Shown here: positions 57,501 through 64,000 of the stretch, one piece after another
Layout of the letters: every line of letters begins with the position of its first letter
Position numbering within the stretch: position 1 is the stretch's first letter
Source: Ardenticatenaceae bacterium
GTDB lineage: Bacteria; Chloroflexota; Anaerolineae; Promineifilales; Promineifilaceae
Direction of reading: 5' to 3'
Assembly: GCA_020634375.1 (NCBI GenBank)
Contig: JACKBX010000015.1
Span: 1-64,000 of the forward strand
DNA length: 64,000 nt
The notes under the pieces: model-generated
Seen by the model: only the letters and a program-made list of their open reading frames with translations
Databases searched by the model: none
What the model was told of the DNA's origin: nothing
Program-made: the position numbers and the translations under genes

Positions 57501-60500
57501 CGGAACGCTTACCGCCAGCACCGCCGACATCACCCTCTCCGGCTTCGGGCAGATGGCTTTCTACGCCGCCGCCCTGCCCGCCATCGGCAATGGCACCCAC
57601 TTTGCCAGTGCCCAGGCCGATTTGACCCACAGTGCTTTAGAGCTGACGCTGCCGGAAACGGCCGTTACCCTCAACGACATCACCTACAACGGCCGTTTCA
57701 CCATCCACAGCCAATCCGCCACACTCAACGGCAGCGGCCCCCTCGCCGCCGCCAATCATGCCAGCAGCGCCGCCCTCAGTGGCAGCGACTTGGCCGTCAC
57801 ACTGGGCGCGTCCAGCGGCACGGCCGTACTCGACGGCCAAACTCTGGATACCAGCGGCGGCTTTGCCCTCGCCAGCTACAGCGGCGCAGTGACCATCAGC
57901 GACAGCGGCAGCCAGCAAGTTGCGCTGGATGGCTCCGCCAGCCTCTTCACCCTCGCCGCCGACCCATCCAGCAGCGCCACTGCGCCGGGTACGGCAGTTA
58001 CCTTCACCCCCGTCATCGCCAGCAACTTCACCGCCGACTTCGCCGTCACCCTCACCGCCCCGGACGGCTGGGTGGCCGCGTGGGACGGCGCACAAGCGGC
58101 CATCACCCCTGCCCCCGGCACGGCGGCGGGCGACTACCCTGTGAGCGTCACCGCCTGCCCGCAAACTGCGCCGTTGGTCTGCCAGACGGCCGTTCACACC
58201 CTCACCGTGCAGCCCTTCGACGGCTTCACCCTCACCGTGCAGCCCGATTCACTGACTACTGTGCCGATGGGCAGCGTACTGGCCGACAATCTGCGCCCCG
58301 GCAATACCAACAGCGGCCAGGCGCAAATCCCCGGCGCGGCCTACACCATCGTCCTCAGCAACACCGCCAACGCCGCCCACACCTACGATTTCAGCGTCGC
58401 TGGCTTGCCCGCCGGCTGGACACTGCTGGCGAACCGCACCCAGGGCGAGACGAGCAGCAGCCTCACCCTGCCGCCCGGCGAGACGGGCACCCTCGGCCTC
58501 TACGTGAACCCGACCGGCGGCCAACTGCCCGCGCCGGGCACGAGCCATACCTTGCAGGTGACGGCCGTTTCCGACACCACCGCCCAGCAAACGGCCAACG
58601 CCGCCTTCACCATGCCCGCCAAACCCTTCAACTACGTCAGCGTGCAGCCGCCGGTGCTGTATCTCACCAGCACGGCCGTTGCCGACATTGACCTTGCTAT
58701 CCGCAATGTGGGCAACGCCGCCGGGGATTTTCCCGTCAGCGCCCACGATGCTTTTGCGGCGGTGGCCGTCACCTCGCCGCTGGCCGCCGCCAATGGCCTG
58801 GCCCCCGGCGCAACCGCAGCGCAGGCCGTGACCATCGCCAGCAGCGACGCGCCCGTCGGCTCGGTGTACCCCCTCTTTTTTGACAGCCCGGCCCCCGGCG
58901 GCGTGTACACGCAAACGGCCGTACTCATTGTGCAAATTACCAGCCAGCGCACCGGGCAAATCTTGCAAGCCGGACGCTGCTCCGCCGGGAATGCGGGCTA
59001 TCCCGCCAGTGTGCAGAGTTTGGGCACGGCCGTTCAAGAGCTAGAAAGCTGGTGCGAACTGGGCGATTGCCCGGCCCCATTGCGCGACAACGCAGTCACG
59101 GCGGCCAACGAAGTCGCCAACTACGGCGCAACCATTCTCTTCACCACTGCCGTGCCGGATGTCAGCACCGCCGCCGATAATTTGGCGAACCAAAGCGATA
59201 ATGGCGGCACATTGGCAGCGCTGGATGAGTTGGCAACGGCCGTTTCCAGCCTGGGCAATGAGGTCTGCGAAGTGGAAGAACACCGCCCCACCCTGCGCTG
59301 GAATCCGTATGCAACGGCCGTTCTCTCCGGCGAAGATGCCAATTATGATCTGGAACTGACCAACGAGGGCACAGTGGAAACGACCTACGCCGTCACTCTG
59401 ACCTTGCCCACCAGCATGACAGTGCAAAACATCATCATCCCCGCCGGGCAAACCATGATTTTGCCTGTATCCGTGTCCACGCCTCCCGACGGCTACCATT
59501 TGCTGGATGCCGTTGCCGTGCCCACCGGCCCTGACGTCGCTTTGTTCATGAATCCCGGCGTCCAGGCGCGGTTGAACGTGGTGGACAGGTTTGTGCAGGT
59601 AACGGCCGTTACTGCCGACCCGCCCTTTGTGGACACGGGCGTCAGTGCCACTACCCTCAGCGTAGAAGTGGCGAATATCGCCAACGTGGCGCGCAATGTG
59701 ACGGCGGAAACGGCCGTTATCGCCCCCGACGGCAGCATCCAAACCACCCTCAGCCCCACCCTCAACCTGCTGTCCGGCAATCCGCACACTTACGAACTGG
59801 GCACAATTGATACCTCCGGCTGGGCGGAAGGCGTCTACACCCTCACCGTGAATTTACTGGACGAAAACAGTGCCCTGGTTCCTGACGGCTTCGGCTACGG
59901 CTACCTGGACGTGGGCCAGGCTTTGACAGCACAGATGAGCAGCACGCCGCTGCTTGCGCCGCCCGGCACGGTGACGGTGACGACCTCGATCACGACCACG
60001 ATCCAGCAAGGAGCAATGGTCAATGGTCAATCGCCAATGGTCAATGAGTCGCGGCAGCACAATATATATGATGCGCCTTATTGGCAGGTAGACCCAGCAG
60101 AATTGCCAATTGTTAATGATCAATGGTCAATTGCCAATCAAGAAAATGAGGGCGAGATCATTCCGTTGACCATTGACAATTCACAATTGACCATTGACGA
60201 TTCTGAGGGCCAATTGCCAATGCCCAACGACGAAGTTACCGTGGCCGAACCGTTAACAATTGACAATTTACTATTGACCATTGACGATTTATTCTTCCGC
60301 ATTGAACAAGACGACCCGGCCATCACCTACACCGGCTCCTGGAGCAGCTACGCCCAGGCCAAGGCCAGCGGCGGGAGCTATTGGCGTAATGGGGTGGCGG
60401 GCAGCACGGCCGTTTACACATTTGATGGCGATTGGCTGAACCTCGGCTTCATCGGCTCCAATTGGGGTGGCTACGTCGACGTGGACATCAACGGCAGCAG

Positions 60501-63500
60501 CCAGGGTACATTTGATCTTTACCGCAACGAAGACAACACGCCCATCAGCCTCGTCTTCCCTGCTTTGGGGGCCGGGCCGCACACCGTCACCATGACCGTC
60601 ACCGGCAGCGGCAGTCCCTTCTCGCTGGGCACGCGGGTACAGCTCGACACCATCGACACCTGGGATGGCACGCCCCTGGGCGATGGCACATTTGAAGAAA
60701 CCGATGTACGGGTGCTGCGCAGCGGCGGCTGGACCGACGTGGCTTACGCTGGCGCCAGCGGCGGCGGTTACATGCGCAGCAGCGCGGCCACCGCCTGGAT
60801 TCCCTTTGACGGCGACAGCTTTACCTACCAGGCCCTGGCCTATAATCTGGGCAGTTGGACGCAGCTTTATGTGGATGGCACCTATCTGGGCGCCGTCAAC
60901 CTCTACTATCCTAACATCGCCGGCAGCGCCATTACCCGCACTTTCAGCTACGAAGGCCTGGGCTCCGGCCCACACCTGCTGCAAATCCACACGTATCGCG
61001 GCACAACCACCTTTGATACCCTCACCACGCCGGGCAGCGGCCCCTTCATCGATCCCAATCCCACGCCTGGCAGTATCAACCGCTACGAAGAAGATCATCC
61101 CGCCATTTTGTACAACGGCGTGCCCTACACCCAAACGGCGCAAAGCTGGGGCCGCTACAGCCAAACCGGGGCCAGCGACAGCCAATACCTGCGTTCCGCC
61201 GCCGCCAACGACACCATCAGCTTTGATTTTAGCGGCAGTTGGGTCAATTTGGGCTTCTTCTCTGACCGTGTGAGCGGTTATGCGGAAGTTTTCATTGACG
61301 GCCAAAGCCAGGGGGTCATTGACCTGTACCGGCGGGAGGACACGGCCGTTTCCCACTTCTTCGGCAGCCTGATCAACGCCAGCCACACGGTCAGCGTCAC
61401 TGTCATGGGCAGCAGCAATCCCTTCGCCACGGGCAGCCGCGTCCAATTCGACTTTATCGAGTTTGGCGATGGCACAGGACTAGATGATGGGACCTTTGAG
61501 GAGGATAACGGCCGTATTTACCTCTCGGATGGTTGGGCAACCGAAAGCAGCCCCAGCGCCAGCGGCGGCAGTTTCATCCGCCACAGCAGCGGCAACGCCT
61601 GGTTCCACTTTAGCGGTGACAGCTTCACCTACCAGGCCCTGGCCTACAACCAGGGCAATTGGACCCAACTCTACGTGGACGGTGTCTACCTGGACGCGGT
61701 CAATCTCTTCCACCCCAACATCCTGGGCAGCGCCATCACCCGCACCTTCAGCTACGAAGGCTTCGGCTCCGGTCCTCACGTCCTGCAAATCAGCAGCTAT
61801 CGCGGCACAACCACCCTGGACGCCCTGACCACGTCCGGCGCGGCCCCGTTCATTGACCCCAACCCGCCCGTCAGCGGCGTCACCCGCTTTGAGGAAGACC
61901 ATCCCGCCATTTTGTACAACGGCGTGCCCTACACCCAGACAGCGCAAAGCTGGAACCGTGTCACCGGCATCTTCAGCAACCGCGCCAGCGACGGCCAATA
62001 CATCTATTCCGCCGTTGCCGGGGACACCATCAGCTTCGACTTTACCGGTAGTTGGATTGGCGTTGGTTTCAACACCGCCCCTGTCGGCGGACAGGCGGAA
62101 ATTGCCATTGATGGGCAGCCGGTGCAAACGGTAGACCTCTACACCCGTTTCGAAGACACCGCCAGCGCCTACTTCCGCGACCTGGGCGCGGGCAGCCACA
62201 CCATCACCATCACCGTCTTGGGCACGAGCCACCCCAACGCTACGGGCAGCCGCGTTTTCCTGGACTTCTTCGACGTGTGGGACGGCCAGCCTTTGCCCGA
62301 TGGAACCTTTGAAGAAGATGATGCGCGGCTCTTTTACAGCGCCGGTTGGGGGCAAAGCACGGATGCTGGAGCTAGCGGCGGCAGCTTTGCCACCGCCGGA
62401 GACAGCAACAGCACCGCCTGGTTCCCCTTCAGCGGCGATTCCATCACCTTCCAAACCTGGACGCGGCCTAACTATCACTCCATTGAACTGCGCGTGGATG
62501 GCGTTTCGCTGGGCACGTTCGACGTGTACAGCCTGGAATCCGGCCCGCGTCCCTTCTCATTTGAAGGCTTTGGGGACGGCACGCACGTGCTGGAGGTGCG
62601 CCGCTACCGCGGTGTCACCACAGTAGACGCTGTCACCACCCCGGCCACCGGCGCGCCCTACACGCCCCCCGTCGTCAGTGGCGTCTTGCGCCTGGAGGAA
62701 GACCACCCTGACCTGCGCTACAACGGCTATCCGTACCGCACCATGCCCCAAAGCTGGAATATACAGAACAGTCTTTACCAGAGCAGCGGCACGTACAACA
62801 CCACTACCAGCGTGGCTGGCAACACCCTTTCCCTTGACTTTAGCGGAACCTGGGTCGGCGCGGGCTTCGCGGATGGCGGCGTGGTGGAAATCTTCATTGA
62901 TGGCGCGTCGCGGGGCACGTTCGATACCTCTACAACCGGAACCGTGAGCAGCATTTACTATGATGACCTGATCAGCGGTACGCATACGATCTCTATCACG
63001 GCCGTTTCCGGCGCGCTCCGCCCCGACTTCATCGACATCTGGGACGGCCAACCCATCGCCGATGGCTGGTACGACAGCGACCTGGATGGGAATGACGGCC
63101 GTTTCTATTACAGCAACAAAGCGTATTGGAACCAGGGCAGTAACCAGTATGCCCACGACGGCGACTACCTGCTTCCCGGCCTGCCCAACATCAGCATCAA
63201 CCACTGGTTCACCTTCGTCGGCGACGGCCTGACCCTGCTGGCCTTCAACCGCAATAACACCGGCTTTAACGTCACGATTGACGGCCAATTCGTGGAGCAA
63301 ATTGACCTGACGGCCGCTTATTCCGACCAGCCCATCGCCTTCCACTATCCCAACCTCGGCGACGGCCCGCACGTCGTGCAAATCCGCAACCTGGGCACGG
63401 CCAGCCGCATTGATGCTTTCGAGGTCAACCCCGATGGCTTCTACAGTTACACGCCGCAAATCACCTGGCACGATGCTTCGGCCACCGAAGAGCTGGACCC

Positions 63501-64000
63501 CAACCTGGGAACCGGCATCCTCAGCACCATTGCCATTGGCGACCTGAACAACGATGGTGTGGTGGAACTGGTGGCCCCGGCGCAGAACGGCCGTCTCTAC
63601 GTTTATCGTGGCGATGGGCAGGACACGGGCGACGGCACACCCATCCAATGGTATACCGACCTGGTGGGCCAGGCTGCCGAACCCGCCCTGGGCGACCTGG
63701 ACGGCGACGGTAATGCCGAAATCATCGTCAGCGGTGACAATGGGACATTCGCCTTCCACCACGATGGCACACTCATGTGGCAGGAGCCGACCATCCAGGC
63801 CCACACCAGCGATGGCGGCGGTTCCTTTGGCTGGGGTGGCCCCACCCTGGGCAACCTGGACAACGACGCCGATCCCGAAATCGTCATTGCCGCTTCCGAA
63901 GACGCCCTCTACGTCCTCGACCATCTCGGTAACATTCTGGACAGCGACCCCATCGGCCGTTGGCCCAGCGTGCCCGTGCTGGCCGACATTACCGGCGATG
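54532..64000 (+). CDS. Giant exported multidomain surface protein (runs off window)
   Basis: One frame is open for at least 3156 codons from ATG 54532 (AGGAG 7 bp upstream) to the edge. The order is: signal peptide (about 1-35, LVTISLLLQLFIPTI); a beta-sandwich domain; a transglutaminase-like domain (about 220-370: GNSADQSSLLIAMLRASGIPARYRHG, then DHWWVEAYLSGGWTDLDPSF), in which Ser stands where active enzymes have Cys; a long region including membrane-toxin-like Ala/Gly-rich helices near 840-880; CARDB/Ig-like repeats (about 1200-1820); a heptamer-encoded linker (about 1828-1920); four tandem units of about 268 residues, each with two jelly-roll domains (about 1923-2960); and FG-GAP repeats (AIGDLNNDGVVELVAP, ALGDLDGDGNAEIIVS). 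An adhesion or polymer-binding role is inference. Confidence 0.9.
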   Translation, partial: MKQTGRAYKITSALVTISLLLQLFIPTINWPQATAVHANPTAQLQTANRIEIVNTTIASPLTVSRVQSAYTAPGTIAITYTVRNTQPPTIFPPVPASPTITDTLAALDGFDALRDPNTVHDVLLTTELTGLGTLTDVQSLADQQGSTLAWNLGDIAPMQSATAVLTLTLSTSPTNVELLDNGAAAYGHSAGQMVTAVAAPALVNPASFGQWLIWTLDADIYDTEMLAQVGQLGHAPDQLFAYVRGLGFEAYDGSLRGTRGTLWSAAGNSADQSSLLIAMLRASGIPARYRHGTLDAADAQTLIASMFPDPTQYVGHLDESLETADPLNDPALIAQAQDHWWVEAYLSGGWTDLDPSFPTAQIGDSFAAPTADGTDRLAELPDATRHQVTIRLKVEDYYPLNLGQSGLDYAYPLTHTFRTVELAAEPLIFSHLVHTENQGGLIFANTIHTYTPYLLLGDREIFGEPYQDILTNFPLGTIFHTAAWLQFDLTTPDGQTTTYEREIVDKIGYEARVNGGNTDLNLSSDGSQFVTDFDSYATGFWPNVVPQTAVTQSKAAALSQAQSLNADGQRLQELLALPDLTLAEQQEFGVLRARFQTNAARLLGNLSLSFAEMADRMVTETSAGLFVKAYYDAPRLIITSLEPDGSQAAFSMDLRNTAVHTIPYPGQASNAAIGFNISKGFIESGIEGRVLGDAIGQPVLTTARISTAAQAQGIEPVYLASDNLYLLDQLDLTPQAEARITSAAAAGKLVIIPAEKVQIDGGLHTGWWEIDPATGETIGVLEDGLHGALEYVFTIAYQVVNGPLADFMLGFTAYTWGFVADRFDKAVGDGSFDQANYDWMIGTYATTLTCIGAIATGGTASAVFCGTGMGGAVTGIAADPFAWGQKAAEAYLTSVVQYDPPLGSTWMALDTFTPAAQNVATATLPIAATLPAGNLTANLTTDFAVVSGTLNASYASPGAAFRYDALSITDGDLQDGDGVALGSGALAAESGTLTASTADITLSGFGQMAFYAAALPAIGNGTHFASAQADLTHSALELTLPETAVTLNDITYNGRFTIHSQSATLNGSGPLAAANHASSAALSGSDLAVTLGASSGTAVLDGQTLDTSGGFALASYSGAVTISDSGSQQVALDGSASLFTLAADPSSSATAPGTAVTFTPVIASNFTADFAVTLTAPDGWVAAWDGAQAAITPAPGTAAGDYPVSVTACPQTAPLVCQTAVHTLTVQPFDGFTLTVQPDSLTTVPMGSVLADNLRPGNTNSGQAQIPGAAYTIVLSNTANAAHTYDFSVAGLPAGWTLLANRTQGETSSSLTLPPGETGTLGLYVNPTGGQLPAPGTSHTLQVTAVSDTTAQQTANAAFTMPAKPFNYVSVQPPVLYLTSTAVADIDLAIRNVGNAAGDFPVSAHDAFAAVAVTSPLAAANGLAPGATAAQAVTIASSDAPVGSVYPLFFDSPAPGGVYTQTAVLIVQITSQRTGQILQAGRCSAGNAGYPASVQSLGTAVQELESWCELGDCPAPLRDNAVTAANEVANYGATILFTTAVPDVSTAADNLANQSDNGGTLAALDELATAVSSLGNEVCEVEEHRPTLRWNPYATAVLSGEDANYDLELTNEGTVETTYAVTLTLPTSMTVQNIIIPAGQTMILPVSVSTPPDGYHLLDAVAVPTGPDVALFMNPGVQARLNVVDRFVQVTAVTADPPFVDTGVSATTLSVEVANIANVARNVTAETAVIAPDGSIQTTLSPTLNLLSGNPHTYELGTIDTSGWAEGVYTLTVNLLDENSALVPDGFGYGYLDVGQALTAQMSSTPLLAPPGTVTVTTSITTTIQQGAMVNGQSPMVNESRQHNIYDAPYWQVDPAELPIVNDQWSIANQENEGEIIPLTIDNSQLTIDDSEGQLPMPNDEVTVAEPLTIDNLLLTIDDLFFRIEQDDPAITYTGSWSSYAQAKASGGSYWRNGVAGSTAVYTFDGDWLNLGFIGSNWGGYVDVDINGSSQGTFDLYRNEDNTPISLVFPALGAGPHTVTMTVTGSGSPFSLGTRVQLDTIDTWDGTPLGDGTFEETDVRVLRSGGWTDVAYAGASGGGYMRSSAATAWIPFDGDSFTYQALAYNLGSWTQLYVDGTYLGAVNLYYPNIAGSAITRTFSYEGLGSGPHLLQIHTYRGTTTFDTLTTPGSGPFIDPNPTPGSINRYEEDHPAILYNGVPYTQTAQSWGRYSQTGASDSQYLRSAAANDTISFDFSGSWVNLGFFSDRVSGYAEVFIDGQSQGVIDLYRREDTAVSHFFGSLINASHTVSVTVMGSSNPFATGSRVQFDFIEFGDGTGLDDGTFEEDNGRIYLSDGWATESSPSASGGSFIRHSSGNAWFHFSGDSFTYQALAYNQGNWTQLYVDGVYLDAVNLFHPNILGSAITRTFSYEGFGSGPHVLQISSYRGTTTLDALTTSGAAPFIDPNPPVSGVTRFEEDHPAILYNGVPYTQTAQSWNRVTGIFSNRASDGQYIYSAVAGDTISFDFTGSWIGVGFNTAPVGGQAEIAIDGQPVQTVDLYTRFEDTASAYFRDLGAGSHTITITVLGTSHPNATGSRVFLDFFDVWDGQPLPDGTFEEDDARLFYSAGWGQSTDAGASGGSFATAGDSNSTAWFPFSGDSITFQTWTRPNYHSIELRVDGVSLGTFDVYSLESGPRPFSFEGFGDGTHVLEVRRYRGVTTVDAVTTPATGAPYTPPVVSGVLRLEEDHPDLRYNGYPYRTMPQSWNIQNSLYQSSGTYNTTTSVAGNTLSLDFSGTWVGAGFADGGVVEIFIDGASRGTFDTSTTGTVSSIYYDDLISGTHTISITAVSGALRPDFIDIWDGQPIADGWYDSDLDGNDGRFYYSNKAYWNQGSNQYAHDGDYLLPGLPNISINHWFTFVGDGLTLLAFNRNNTGFNVTIDGQFVEQIDLTAAYSDQPIAFHYPNLGDGPHVVQIRNLGTASRIDAFEVNPDGFYSYTPQITWHDASATEELDPNLGTGILSTIAIGDLNNDGVVELVAPAQNGRLYVYRGDGQDTGDGTPIQWYTDLVGQAAEPALGDLDGDGNAEIIVSGDNGTFAFHHDGTLMWQEPTIQAHTSDGGGSFGWGGPTLGNLDNDADPEIVIAASEDALYVLDHLGNILDSDPIGRWPSVPVLADITGD
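60014..60290. repeat. Heptamer arrays inside the giant protein gene (TCAATGG type)
   Basis: The arrays are CAATGGT CAATGGT CAATCGC CAATGGT (60014-60048), CCAATTG TTAATGA TCAATGG TCAATTG (60106-60140), the inverted TGACCAT TGACAAT TCACAAT TGACCAT TGACGAT (60167-60201), and TTAACAA TTGACAA TTTACTA TTGACCA TTGACGA (60250-60286). All are in frame and give 7-residue periodic peptides such as LTIDNSQLTIDDSE. Confidence 0.93.
60298..63420 (+). repeat. Four long tandem coding units of 783-804 bp
   Basis: The landmark codons for ExDHPAxxY lie at 60310, 61093, 61897 and 62701, giving spacings of 783, 804 and 804 bp. A second landmark, ACCTACCAGGCCCTGGCC, recurs at 60823 and 61627 (804 bp). Units 2 and 3 share long near-identical DNA, so duplication or conversion is recent. 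Confidence 0.9.

Overview
The window is a stretch of bacterial chromosome with moderate to high GC and no phage or plasmid backbone. It most likely comes from a filamentous or anaerobic-sludge type Chloroflexota (Anaerolineae/Caldilineae-like). That is an inference from the gene content: a GT39 membrane glycosyltransferase with a long exported tail, an ADP-forming acyl-CoA synthetase fused to GNAT, a T-box controlled trp operon, very large RHS/teneurin-like and jelly-roll surface proteins, and DUF4377, DUF3467 and translin proteins. No rRNA, tRNA or CRISPR array was seen.

Layout. 1-3407 (minus) is the N-terminal part of a teneurin-like NHL/RHS surface protein that runs off the left edge. 3526-5054 is a graveyard of two insertion sequences: an IS1-family copy with an amber codon in insB abutting a frameshifted, truncated ISAs1-family copy. 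5109-8594 holds pyrE and a PatZ-like acyl-CoA synthetase/acetyltransferase. 8650-20266 is mixed metabolism and signalling: GT39, an AraC regulator with an NTF2-like protein, a sensor kinase, an alpha/beta-hydrolase::AMP-ligase fusion, a second hydrolase and a Fe-S protein. 20462-21965 is a two-subunit class I fumarase. 22044-27225 (minus) holds modB-modA-alkD, a tautomerase::NTF2 fusion with a divergent TetR gene and two matching operators, and an SRPBCC-EVE-MarR operon behind a palindromic operator. 27479-32786 holds a DDAH-like::lipase fusion, an MBL hydrolase and secreted proteins. 32819-36081 is galT-galK with a lipoprotein. 36139-37057 has a small hypothetical gene and AMMECR1. 37130-44021 is a complete unfused trp operon, transcribed trpE-G-D-C-F-B-A from a consensus promoter through a Trp T-box leader. 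44499-54248 has two GNATs, GlsB-like and MscS membrane proteins, a second sensor kinase, an ECF sigma/anti-sigma pair, translin and DUF3467. 54532-64000 is a giant exported protein that runs off the right edge.

Two genome-scale signatures cut across the genes. First, the palindrome ACGGCCGT occurs more than 100 times by hand count in 64 kb, where about one is expected, inside genes and between them; this is HIP1-like behaviour. Second, there is a set of unrelated-looking short tandem arrays that nearly all share a 7-nt period. Most are arranged as mirrored arms that fold into hairpins. They fill almost every gap in the trp operon, provide the stop codons of five trp genes, and appear in frame inside TrpE, TrpF, the GT39 protein and the giant surface protein. 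They resemble in concept the heptanucleotide STRR repeats of cyanobacteria and are the most promising undescribed feature here.
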